Notes under the pieces: model-generated | Database searches by the model: none | What the model was told of the DNA's origin: nothing | The model's input: the letters and a program-made list of their open reading frames with translations, nothing else | Origin: Pempheris klunzingeri | Taxonomy: Eukaryota; Chordata; Actinopteri; Acropomatiformes; Pempheridae | Direction of reading: 5' to 3' | NCBI RefSeq assembly: GCF_042242105.1 | Contig: NC_092013.1 | Location: 9,074,618-9,138,617, forward strand | DNA length: 64,000 nucleotides | Shown: in pieces, positions 36,618-48,062 of the stretch | Position numbering within the stretch: the stretch's first letter is position 1 | Layout of the letters: every line of letters begins with the position of its first letter | Translations under genes and position numbers: made by a program

Positions 36618-38186
36618 GTCATCGTCATCTCGGGGCTGAATCTTTTCTCTATGAGCAGCGTCAGAAAACTGATTCATTCATCTCAGCACTAATGGATGCT
36701 TTAGTGTAGCTGACGTCATACTGATACTGTCACCTCTGTCTTCCGTGCAGTTTTACATCAAGCTCAGTCTGGACAGACATCAATTAGTAAAATGTGTCCA
36801 ATCTATCATATTGGATGTTTCATCACAATATATCATATTAGACCCAACATATGAGCAGCAGCCACTATATTTTCAAGAAACCAGATACACTTTTCAGAAC
36901 TTACCGTATTTAAACCTTTAACCTTAAATTCTTTCTTCGAATAATAAAGCAGGACTTAACCAGAAATGGAAACATTTGTCTTTTGGTGAATGGGCTGTGG
37001 ATATCCACTATAATATTGTTTTTATTGAGATTTATAACACCCAAAACAAAGATCATCCCGTCCCCAACTATTCTGTCAACATCAACAGATTGCCCTCCCT
37101 GCAGCCTGCTGTCTGTACGTACTTCATCCCCTCTCTCCTGCTGTCTGCTGATGTACTGACTTTCTGTTCAGAGAAGGAAAGCCTGTTTGTTACGCTGGAG
37201 AGTTCCAAAGAAAGGGAGACAACCCGTCCGCTGCCCGTCTCTCCCTGTGCTACAATTCAGCCAACAAAACAACAGATCCCTATCTCCATGCAGAGTCTGC
37301 TCGCCATCACGCCGAGGCACCTCCCGCACGAGTGTCATGCAAAGTGCAGATTAATGGTTTTGATGTTATTCACGATTATCTGGACAAAACATCCTGCTAA
37401 AAATATTTCTAAAAGGCAGTTGAATCTTCCACTGAAAAATTATTTTTAGTTTTTCCTATTATAATTTTAAATATCATAACTAGCATGTGCAGCTGTGTAA
37501 GAAGTGACTTACTTATAATTTAGGTGTGAATTATTCTTTTCTAACTGTCAGCCTAAATACAAAATTCCAACAAAATGAATCTCAATACAGTCTCAACAGC
37601 TGGAGCTGTTGTAGCACCTAAGAGTTGGTTGTGTCTGTATTTTTATGCTTGTCTCTCCCTTTCTAAACTAGATCTATGTCAGTTTTACACATATTGTAAA
37701 AATATACTGACCCACATGTTGCCTTCACATTACTTTTGTATGACTTCAAACTGATGCACTGATGCAGCTAAAGATAGTGTTTCTAAAAACCTGATTAAAA
37801 AATTCCTGTGGTATTTGAACTGTTGGCTGGATGAGAGGAGGATGGGCTTACAGTGACAGGGGAGTGTGTGTGTGTGTGTGTTTGTGTAGAGTGGGAGGGG
37901 GACTGAAAACCACCATCCTTTTAAAACAAGTTGTCCTGTTTAGACTCCATTAGACCTCATATCACCTCATGGGCAGCAAGGATAATAATCTCACAGTTAA
38001 AGGTACGTGTGCACGTATCTCTCCATTTATGTAACAATATCTAATTTACAGGTAAGCCTTTTTAAAGGTTTTTTTTAGTAAATTATTTCATATTCAGTGA
38101 ATACTGCTGTACGTTTTGAATCTGTTTTTTTTAGTGTCATAGTGAAGCAGTTAAGTATTTGATCCTTTTGTTTTTCCATGTTTCAG
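34199..38186. other. eef1akmt3 3' region and spacer before the JCAD-like gene
   Basis: No supportable coding exon. Contains the eef1akmt3 3' UTR to about 35150, a trinucleotide repeat at 36578-36631 and a short GT run near 37867-37881. A 157-codon ORF at 36976-37449 has no recognisable motif and no splice context, so I left it out. A possible noncoding leader exon for the JCAD-like gene ends at a GTACGTG donor near 38003. Confidence 0.5.
36578..36631. repeat. (ATC)n/(CAT)n trinucleotide repeat
   Basis: About 17 units, interrupted near the end by CGTCATCGTCAT. Intergenic. Confidence 0.95.
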
Positions 38187-38207
38187 ATCTGAGTATCAGA
38201 CCAAGAG

Positions 38208-38624
38208 ATGGAGTTCTGGCCTGAGAATCAGAGTCAATCGCATCTATACTCCAAATTTGGTACTGTTCCTGGGAGAAACTGTACACATAAGTGAGTTCAG
38301 CCCTATGATTACTTTTTCAGTCAATATAATCTTTGGATGGCAGTGTTTGCTGCTATTTTCTGTGCTTGTGACAAACCTAAACCTAAATGCCCTACAATAT
38401 GGTGACAAAAAGTAATTGCTCAACAAAGAGTCAGTTTCTTTATTTGCTGCATCTCTGAAGATCATGTAAACCCTGACTAGCTTAAACACTGACTAGTTAT
38501 AGTCAGTTATAGTCTCAGTATCTACAGATTGCTGCTCCACATTGCTATTATAATCATGAGAAACTGGACAATGTGTAGAAACACAGTTTTCACTGTTGGA
38601 TATCAGCATTGGGTGATATTGTGT

Positions 38625-38662
<38 letters not shown>

Positions 38663-41600
38663 CAACCTCCACCCAATGCGGACCCCTACAGAGGCCGCCC
38701 ACATTGAGCCTGGGTCTGTTCGAGGTTTCTTCCCGTTAAAGGGGAGTTTTTCCTTGCCACTGTTGCTCAATATAACATCTGATGCTTGCTCATGTGGGAA
38801 TTCTTGAATCCTTCATTTTGAATTCATGAATCGTTGGGTCTCTCTCTAATTAAAGAGTTTGGTCTAGACCTGCTCTTCATGTAAAGCGTCTTGAGATAAC
38901 GCTGTTGTGATTTGGCGCTATATAAATAAAGATTGATTGATATTGATACAGTGATATCAGGCAAAAGAAGCTACTTGCTATTAGAAGACTTTCTAAAACA
39001 CGGAAGGAAGGAAGAGGAAATTATTTGATTTCTCTCACTTATTTTTCTACCATTTTTACCCACAGCTACCATGACAGACATCAGGCCACCCATTATCCAT
39101 TGTACTATGGTGAGCAGCAGGATCCAGGCAGGGAGTCCAGCTACTGGACTGTACCTGGATCAAGAACAGGAGGGGCTCCACAGGAATACACTAGCTGGAC
39201 GGACCAGGAGCTCACTGCCCCTGCCTCTTCTCACTTCCCTTTTATTATAGACCGTCACCCTCAGCAGCACCAGGACCTGGGAGAATATCAGACACATGAA
39301 ATCAGAGACAGAGAGTGGACGGCAGCTCAACGAGCAGCAAGGGAATATGAGAGAGGATTTCTGAGGGAGGGGTGGCAGAGGAGGTGGGAGCCCTGTAGCC
39401 CTGTCCGGTACAACAGGGACGTTTCTTCTAAAAGGAGTGACAGCAGCTATCGAGAGCTAGAGGCTTGGGCAGCTCGATACAGCCATTCACTTCCACGGAG
39501 GAGACGCATAGAGGCAGAGTTGAGGGGTGCCTCTCAGGGGCTGTTGGAGAGCTCCAGGGCTTCAGAAAGGGACAGCAGGAGTGGGTCAGATGCTCGAGTG
39601 GCAGCGCTGCAACAAGCCATCCAGTCTGCAAATATAAGAGAATCAGGACTGTGGGATAGAGGGGGCAAACAGCAAGCTCCAAGCTATTATCCACCACAAA
39701 CTCCTACCATTGACACAAGCCACATGTTAGACATGAAAGAAAAGATTGGCTACCAAAGGAGGATGTTCAGCCAACCTCCTGGCTACATTGCCCCTCCTCC
39801 CTACAACAGCCCACATAAAAGTTCACCTGCATTGCACCACTGTGACACCAGTTGGGAGCAGGAAGGTAAGAGACAAACCTACTGGTCACAGCCCACACTC
39901 AGAAAGCAGGATGTCTCTGTAGATCCGCAGGATCACAGGAAAGGAGAGACAGAGGATTTCACAAAACCAGATGGGAATCAATATACCTTCCCGGAGCTTG
40001 AAGGATTAAAGCACCGAAGACAAGAAACAGATGCTTTGCAGGCAAGCAGTCCATTAAGCATCCAGAGTACAGACATACAGCATGAGGATATGTTGTCTCT
40101 GCAACAGCCACAAGTGTTAGAAGCAGTTCAGAATGAAAAGATAAATGAGGAACCACCCTCAAAAGTCATTGAAGGAAGGAAGTTTAGATTAAACAAAAAG
40201 ACAGGTGGGATGACCATATTTTGCTTGGTGTCTCGGATAGCAGACACCACCACTTCTTTTCCACTTTTTACCTCGCAAATAAACACTCAAAACACAGAAC
40301 TAGGAGGGGTTTCTAAAGATCTAGGGGACAGTGGCGACGTAAATCAAACACACAAACATGCAGATGAGGTAGACTTCAGAGCACCAACACTCACAGAGCA
40401 GACAAGTCCTACTGATGCGAAAGATCTCAAAGCCCAACAGAAGGAGACACCAACCTGCACAGAAAGTGAGGTGCTTGGGGATAGTCTATCAAACAAAGTA
40501 GAGACAGATGACGTTTACCCAGAAAAAGCAAATACAAATGATGATGATTCTACATTTGGGAGACAAGCTGCCCAGTCAGCGCAGCCTGTGTCAGTCAAGT
40601 ATCCTTTGTGGAGGCAGCCTAGTTTCACGAGCAGGGCTGAAACTGAGAGTTCATCCACATGTCTGAAAGAAAACAGTGAGGAAGGAGAATCAGACAACCA
40701 AAAGGACTCTCCTGAAGTTCAACCAATCGACATTGAAGTAAGGAGACTGGACATTACCAAAGAGGACAGTAAGGGTCTACTGGTTATCGACACAACCTGT
40801 GTTGTTGTCAAAATGGAGCTGATTCCATCACCAAAGAAAGAACATGTTCAGTATTTAGACTCCACGCCACAGACTGAACATAGTCCACCTGATACTCAAT
40901 CAACAGTCTCTCCTGAATTTATCCAATCAAACAGTCATCTGAATGAGGATGTGATAACTGACCAAAACGCAGAAATAAACTCCTTGGACATAAATGAAAT
41001 GCCTGAGACTAGAGAGCTGGACTCAGATCTTTTAGAGACAAAGGCAGAGGGAGAAATCTCTTTCCCTTGCATGTCCTCATCTCCAGCTGCTGAAAGGGAA
41101 ACCTTGGAGGAGCGTGCTGAAAGAATCCTAGGAATCCCTCTACATGACTGCATCCCTGAGCAGCAACCTGAAGAAGATGCAATGGCGCTTCTTGACTCAT
41201 GTGCGGAGGACCAGGAAGTTGAACCATCTCCAGTTACAGATAACGGAATTGATGATGTGGTTGAAATCCCAGAGGTCACAGCAGACGAGGAACAGTCACA
41301 GGCTCAGTTACAGGTTGGCCAGACTGAGGATGTCGTGTTTTTGCAAGAGAATGATGATGCCAAGGATCAAGTGTCAAATGAAGGTAGTGAGGATTTTGCA
41401 GGACTGCAGGAGCAGGTGTCTAAAACGTCTGAAGAGAATGACATCGATTCCCAACTCGAAACAGACATCCAAGCTTCAGCTGAAATTGAAATGCCTGAGG
41501 ATCCTCTGCTAACATCTATTAGCAAAGAGGGTACAACAGAGCAGAGTCATCAAGAACATGAGCCTGTTGAAAATGATACTTCCTCTCAACTTCCTTTTGA

Positions 41601-43695
41601 GTGTCTCAGTGTACCCACTGACTTCTCTAATTCTTCTTCACTTTCACCTTCCCTTGACTGTGAAGCGGCCAACCCTGCTCTTTCTCTCATGCTCTCATCT
41701 TCCGATCTTACAACCATCATAGACGAAGGTCCTGACCCTGAGTTCATTGCCCACAGCTTTGTGGAAAACCTTGCTCCTTGTCCAGAAAACTCATTTCTTC
41801 CTCACGCCCCATCACAGCAACTGCCATCTCCTCTTCCCCCTGGATCTACTGACTTTTTCCTAAGCTCTACTCCCCACACAGACCACACCCCAAGCCCTTC
41901 TCCTCTTGATCTAATAGATCAAACTGCAGAGGCAGTTTCTGGTGTTGAGGACCAGGATGAAGAGGGTGAAACGTCCCAGCCAATAAACAAAGAGATCAGC
42001 GATGTCGTTGAGGGCCTTGCCAAAGATGTGTCGGAGGAGCTGGTCTCACAGCAACACGTTCAAAGTGGCCAACCAGGGGATGCTGCTTGTGTGAAAGAAA
42101 GCGGCGTCACTGATATGCAACAAGCAAAAGAAGAAGATAAAGATCCTGCTGACCATATTATGGAACAGACCAAAGAAAATGCCGTAGAGATCAACATTTT
42201 GCTGCAACAACTTGAATGTGTCCAAGCAGAGGATGACACTTGTGGAAAAGAGAAATATATGACTGAAGAGCAACTACCAAAAGAAGTCAGTGAAGATCCC
42301 ATGGACCAAGATATGGAACAAACACTTAAAATATCTGAGGAAAATGCCATAGAGGTAAACATTTTACATCAACAGCTTGCCAGTGACATTACTGAAGAGC
42401 AAGTGCCAAAAGAAGTCAGTGAGATCCCTGCAGGTCTTTTGGAACAGACAATATCCCAAGAAAACCTGACTGACAATCAAACAGAGGTCAACACTTTGCA
42501 GCAACAATTCGACAAAAGCCAGGAAGAGGATCATTCCTGTTTAAAGGAGAGTTATATTACTGAAGAGCAATCACAAAAAGAAGCCAATGAAGAGCCTACA
42601 GATGTTTTGGGGCACATATTAACCAAAGAAAATGCTTCAGACTCTCAAAGTCAAAGTCAAATAGAAATCAACATTTTGCAGGACACTGAGCCACAGACTG
42701 AACCCTCCAACTTATCTCCTCCACCACCTTCAGACTTGGTCTATGAGGTGTTTCAACAACCTTTGGATGTACTCTCACCCTCCGAACTTCGATCTTCCCC
42801 AGATGCATTCAACAAGTCAGACTCAGAGTTTGTCTCTCTTTTGGAAAAGGACTCAGTCTGCCCTTCAGCTCTTAATCCAGTTGCTGATGATGCTCCTGCT
42901 GCTGGCATCCCAGAAACTGTGCCTCCTCCCCTTCATCTGTACTCCTGTGAAGAAGCCCCAATCCTGCTTCCAAGCTCTTCAATTCCGCAAGTGGGAGGTG
43001 GTGGTGTCTTCCCTGACTTGCCCCTCAAAGAAGAGCCCCAGTATCCCAAGTCCCTGTGGGATGCGGTAAATCGCATTAGGAAACATACAGCACCTGACTC
43101 TGAGAATGAGGAGGAGGAAGTGAGTGAGCTGTGGGATCCAGAGAGCGTAGGGGAGTTGGGTTGCCTCCATGTGGTAGAGAACATGAAGTCTGAGAAGATC
43201 GTCTTTGATGAAGCAGGGCAACAGGAGGTTTCAACTGGAGGAAGTGTTGAGGATGCAGAAGTGCGACAAATCCAGCAGGATCCTAGTCCTGAAGAGCTGA
43301 GTGGACATGCTGAGGAAGACACACTGTCCTGCAGCAGCACCTGTAGCCACAGCTCTGGGGACACTGTTATTGTCGCAGATGAGGACGAGGTTGAGGAAAC
43401 GCCACTTGATGCTAGAACGGAAAGCAAGACAGAGAATGCAGGGGAGTGTCGGATAGGTGAAGGAGAGCAATGCTGCTCTGACGAGACGGCAGCGAAGGAA
43501 GATGGAGGTGATGGAGAAGGCAGCATCATAGATGACTCTAGTCAAAGCGAGGAGGGCCCAGTTGAGACAACAACTACAACAATGAAGGCAGTGGAAATGA
43601 TGGAAACAGAACAAGAAAACAAAGAGGAGGTTTTCATGCCCTCAGAGATCGCTGTCTCAGATGAAGGGAAAATTGAAAGTGAGTCTGTAAAATAA
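38208..43695 (+). CDS. Large acidic disordered protein, JCAD-like
   Basis: Two exons, 38208-38290 and 39066-43695: acceptor TTTTTACCCACAG before 39066, donor AA|GTGAGT after 38290, phases 2+1 matching. Product is about 1570 aa, nearly all from one 4.63 kb exon. The first exon (MEFWPENQSQSHLY) is tentative; it has an in-frame TGA just upstream. No membrane segment or catalytic fold is visible. Low-complexity, rich in E/D/S/Q. Features: PPGYIAPPPYNSP at about 265, MTIFCLVSRIA at about 412, EERAERILGIPL at about 713, four imperfect 43-57-residue repeats at about 1029-1236, and KSLWDAVNRIRKHTAPDSE at about 1356. From memory, the JCAD (KIAA1462) endothelial junction protein has a TIFCLVS segment and a PPxYxPPPSYxSP motif, so I place it in or near that family; a junction scaffold role is inferred. 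Confidence 0.6.
38629..38659. repeat. (CT)n microsatellite
   Basis: About 14 CT units directly 5' of the LINE-tail-like repeat at 38660-38950. Confidence 0.95.
38660..38950 (+). mobile_element. L2-type LINE/SINE 3' tail
   Basis: Contains the fish-wide conserved blocks GGTTTCTTCCCGTTAAAGG, GGGAGTTTTTCCTTGCCACT, TGTAAAGCGTCTTGAGATAAC and TTTGGCGCTATATAAATAAA, then (ATTG)n. The tail is related to the 3' end of the SINE at 9926-10211. It lies in the intron of the JCAD-like gene. Confidence 0.75.
42067..42690 (+). repeat. Four tandem coding repeats in the JCAD-like protein
   Basis: Imperfect units at about 42067-42222, 42223-42387, 42388-42522 and 42523-42690. Shared pattern: (I/V)T(E/D).Q..KE....P, then (M/L)EQT, then an (A/N).(E)(I/V)N(I/T)L.QQ end. 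Units run from 43 to 57 residues and have diverged. Confidence 0.8.
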
Positions 43696-46360
43696 ATGGA
43701 TAAACAAGGAACACTGGTCCAATATTTCTAATTAAACCAACTAACAACTATGCACCATCTAAACTTGTATTGTGCCTGATAATGAACTGAAGTCATTTCC
43801 TCAATAACATTTTGTCGCAGATAAGACTAATGTATTTTTTAGTTTAGTTTTATTTTTGATGGATAAGTGTTGATGCATTCACTGTTGTTGTACAAGTGTA
43901 GGAATTTGACATTAGGGAAATCTAAAATATCCAAAGCAACTCTGTTTATTTGACAAATCTATTTGTGTAAAGCAGATCTTTCTCCAGATCTTGATTTCTA
44001 CGTATCTGCTGTTTGTAGAGAGTAGTATTTAAAGTAATTATGAAAGTGGATGTAATAAAAACATTTAATTATTTGAAGTGATTTCATTGTGTGATGATAT
44101 TTCTGGCAAAAACAAAATCAAGCCATTCTTCTGTATTGTAAGTAAATAAAATGAGTGTTTAAACAAAATGCTGTGGAAAGTTCATACTGCGTCTTTTAGG
44201 GGCATCTCGTCCTGCTGTGAGAGTGTTTTGTTAGCTGCTATTTCCAAGATCATAAATTATCTTTCAATTTCAAATTCATAGACAATAAGTCCTTAAACAT
44301 CTTTTAAAAAAGCTGGAATACATGTCTAGTTAAATATTTAATTTCTTCCTGCCTGTATTTCAGTGTTTTCACTTTTGTTAGTAGCCCATTATCCTAAATA
44401 CAAATATTATGTAATAAAGGATATGTTACTGTATGTGTCCTATCAATTAAATGTGTCCAGAAATACATTGAAATCATATGTAACTGTGTAAGGTGGCTGC
44501 CCTTAAAAGATCAGAAAAAAATATATATATTTTTTTTATAGTTTAGATGCTTTGAATACAGGCAGCTGGAATCAAAGCTATTTAAACCAAACACACAAAG
44601 ACACACGGTATCAAAACCGTTAGGATGAATAAAAATTGTGGATAAATAAAAAACAAACACATGGATTTAAGTGACACCAATTCATAATCTAATTGATTCA
44701 TGATTCTGATTGAGGCTATATGATTTATAGTTTAGAAATTACAAAGCCAATTTGTGTGGATGTACAAATATATTTCATTGTTTTAAGACAGATGCAGAAA
44801 ACGTACAAAATTTTCATCTATACTGTATAAAATAAAAAGGACATATCAGGGGAACGTTCACAAGACAGCAAAGTCATTTTTTCACCTGATGCCTCAACAT
44901 CAACTGTACAGCATGAGGATTTTCATCAGATTGTGGACGACAGCACACTCTAGTGGGGTTACATTAGACTGAAGAAAACTGAACTTTACTCTTGATGCTC
45001 AAAAGTAAAACAAATCTGTTTTAAATATCATAATACAAAGGGAGCAGCTGTTTTTTTTTTTAGTGTTTAATGAAAAGATGTGTCATTTGCTCCCAAAGCT
45101 GCAACTTTATTTGTCTGGTGTGTATCTGAAGGGTAGCATGGAGAGAACGTTCATCTTTTTCAGACATAATTACCGTTAACATTAACCCATCAATCCTTTT
45201 GCAATCAATAGTTTGTTTTCAGAATTTAGTTTACTTTGAAATCCAAGTAGATTCAAAGATTCTCACCGCCCCATTCAGTGTAAATCAACAGAGAAAAATC
45301 TTTTGAACTGTTTTAAAGCATACAGGGCAATGGAGGCTACAAAGTTAAGTTTGAAAGAAAAGTTTCACAGAAAGCAGCAGTTAAAGTTTTTAAGAACTTT
45401 CCTTTGTTACTTAATTTTTTTGTCTGACTTGGCTGACAACCTAACCTAATTTATCTGCAGTTGCCAAGTTCTCTGGTGTAAAATATGTGATCACCTCATG
45501 AGCACCAGTTCATGAAGCCATTTCCAGCATCAATGCCCCCATGACCTAAGCAGCAACATTTAATCTGTTGGACCAGTTTTTCTTAAGTATAATAAATTTC
45601 ACATCAATACTAACAACACTAAGGCTGGAGGTGAAAGGGGATCAATCTTAAGAGTGTTATATTACATTGGAAACATTTGTTTAAACACAGTTTGTCATTT
45701 GGACAACAGTGAAACTAATTCCACTCAAATCTAAAATCATCTTCATTTCTGATCTTGCATAATGTACCTTTAAATTGTGGCCTTGGACTTTTATTTAACC
45801 TAAAGGGACACCGAAAAAAGAACAGAAGTGGCATCAGTTATTCCTGTGATCTTGGACAGTTCAATAAATATTGTTGAGCATTAAAAGATTAAGATTAATC
45901 TCTTCTAAAGCTAGAACTGAAAATGTCATTTGGCATCAAATGACACACAGTTTGGATGCCCATTCATTGTGAATGAAGACTAACAGCATCAATGCACCTC
46001 TACCTGGCTTTGGAGAGACTTTTCCAATGTGCATGAATATGGATTTAAGGACTACTCAACCAAATTTCAACCTGATCTCTGTGTACTTGTCTTCAATTAA
46101 TTTGGATCCTGTATATACAATTAATAATACAATTAATCCTGTTAGAAATTCAGCATCTAGTGGGACGTCTGACTTCATTTTTGCAGTTTCACAGTTTCAG
46201 TTTCATGGCGTGAGGAGCATTTGAAGGGAAGACAAGAGCACAGAGTACTGAAAAAGACAATAACTTACAGTATATAAAAAAGTCACACGATAGTCCAAAG
46301 ACGTATGGCTGAAAAATGGCAGACTGGTCCTTAAATTCTCACAGATCACAGGAATAACTT
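43696..46360. other. Convergent intergenic region, 3' UTRs of the JCAD-like gene and cnpy2
   Basis: Plus-strand AATAAA at 44054-44059 and 44145-44150 are plausible ends of the JCAD-like mRNA. Minus-strand AATAAA at 46360-46365 is a plausible end for cnpy2, 155 nt past its stop. AT-rich and without a supportable exon between. Confidence 0.5.
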
Positions 46361-46518
46361 TTATTTTCAGGTGGATTTTCTATTATCTTACACAATAATT
46401 TGTACACATCTTCCACCACTGCCACGGCCTAAACTGGTGACAAGCGACAACTGAAACATTACAGCACCCCACGTCTCCATTTCAACCGAGGAGAGACGGC
46501 AGCGATGGCAAGATGATA

Positions 46519-47631
46519 TCAAAGTTCGTCATGGGGCATTTTCAGAGCGTGGTCGCAGAGGTCTGCAGAGTGCACATGACAGGATAACAATGAATTAAAA
46601 AAAAACAGTTGCTGCAGTGGAACAACATAACAAACACATGTGAAAGGGCAAAATCAGGCACGAGTCTAAAATATACCTGTCCTCTTGCTGCAGAGTTTGT
46701 CTTTGACATTATCGGTCTCATGAGCGAAGAATTCTATGATTTCATCTTCATTCTGCTCAACAATTGTTTCGCACTGGAAAATAAGTTTAAAAAAAACAAA
46801 CTCTTACATGTTGCACAATCCACAGCATAATTCATAAGAATATGAATATGAAATTGTACTCACTGCAAATTTTAAACTGGCAGTGACCCTTGAATCCAGC
46901 GAGGCCTCCGAGAGGTCCATGGGCTCGCCGCTCCGGGATTTTATCCTAATATAGGACTTCCTATTTGTGGAAGAATCTGTGAGCTCGCCGTAATCCTCCA
47001 TCCTCTCACACACACTCTCCATCAGCTCGAGGAGGTTTCCCTCTGAGCGAGCCAGAGGAACCTGGTGGCATCAGATGTCATATGAAGAGGGATCTCTTCA
47101 TGCCAACCCACTCAAACATAAAACTACCACTTAAAATGATCTTTAACTGAAGCAAAACCTTATTGCTCCCTTTGGGTAACAGCGCGTCTTCACAATGACC
47201 ATTCTAATTTAGTTCCACTTGTGGCACACATGTGCAGCACTGTTTTATTGTGCACAACAGTAGTAGCATGCTGCTGCCTACAGAGTGGGTTGGACACAGA
47301 TTACTACGTGGCTGTGCTGCTGCTGCAGCCTCACCTCTCGGATGGATTGGCTGCCGTCCGGGTTGATCCTGAAGGATCCAGTCTGGATCATTTTCTTTGG
47401 ATCTACTTGGGAAACGGCCCACTCCATCTCATCCACCAGAGCCCTGCAGGCTACGGGGGGAAGGAGGGCAAAGCGGACAGACGCATTAGGGCTTTTCTGA
47501 GTAATACTGTGTGCTGTACACAGAGAGCGATGCAGACACAAACCTCCACATCTGATGTCCTGTCCTTGTCTGGCTGCCTGGCTGAAGCTCAGGAGGAGAC
47601 ACGAAGTGAGCAGGAGAGCCGCTTCCCTCAT
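46519..47631 (-). CDS. cnpy2: Canopy-2 (MIR-interacting saposin-like protein)
   Basis: ER-lumen saposin-like chaperone family member. Exons 47631-47544, 47450-47335, 47061-46864, 46773-46677, 46562-46519 sum to 543 nt, 180 aa (human 182). Residues 1-20 are a signal peptide (REAALLLTSCLLLSFSQA). The six-cysteine saposin pattern is present: CGAC at 28-31, SVCERM, FACETI, KLCSKR and DLCDH. Conserved blocks: QVDPKKMIQTGSFRINPDGS and ETDNVKDKLCSKRTDLCDH. It ends in HDEL, an ER-retrieval signal. The start ATG is seven bases inside its exon's visible leader, where an out-of-frame ATG also occurs. Confidence 0.97.
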
Positions 47632-47821
47632 CTTGCATCTAAAACACAGATTTCACCAGAACACAAGCTGACATAAAACCGGCAAAGGGAGCATTGAAGC
47701 GACTCAGTATTAATCTAGCCGGTAACCTCGCAGCCGCTGCTCGCTACAATAATATTTCCAGCGGCCGGACGAAGACTCGGACATAAAAACGCGCGTTTTG
47801 TCAACTTTTCATTCAACTTAC

Positions 47822-47990
47822 AAGTTCCTGGCAGAGTGTCTCGAGACCACCTTTACGTTCTTCCACGCTGTGACATCGCATTCGATGGAATGTGGTGACG
47901 TAGGCAACGCCGCTGCCGGACAGGATGGAGCCGCGCTCGAGACAGCGGCCTCGTGCGGCCGGGAAGACGACAACGGCTGCGCGTTCCAGG
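47822..47990 (-). other. cnpy2: cnpy2 noncoding exon 1
   Basis: Minus-strand donor AACTT|GTAAGTT ends the leader at 47822, and the acceptor GTGTTTTAG|ATGCAAG opens the coding exon at 47639. The 5' limit is approximate, within the CpG-rich block 47860-48060. Confidence 0.5.
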
Positions 47991-48060
47991 CGCTCACAGC
48001 CGTTACCAAGGCAACCCCTCGGAGAGTGGGAAACTTGTATGTTTGTGTGTTAGCGGTTAG
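47860..48060. promoter_or_regulatory. cnpy2: CpG-rich, possibly bidirectional promoter with an RFX X-box
   Basis: CpG-dense stretch in otherwise AT-rich DNA, upstream of cnpy2. It contains GTTACCAAGGCAAC (48002-48015), one mismatch from the RFX palindrome GTTRCCATGGYAAC. A short open leader with a splice donor lies on the plus strand at 48111-48143. Confidence 0.5.
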
Positions 48061-48062
48061 CA

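Noticed and set aside
36578-36631. Coding trinucleotide expansion
   Set aside because: Lies in intergenic DNA with no exon around it.
36976-37449. 157-codon plus-strand ORF
   Set aside because: No recognisable domain, no splice or promoter context; consistent with a chance ORF.
42933-43529. 198-codon minus-strand ORF
   Set aside because: Serine-rich antisense shadow of the acidic JCAD-like exon; no motif of its own.
43691-43696. AATAAA overlapping the JCAD-like stop codon
   Set aside because: Cleavage there would leave almost no 3' UTR; better signals lie at 44054 and 44145.
47221-47676. 151-codon plus-strand ORF
   Set aside because: Antisense across cnpy2 exons and introns.
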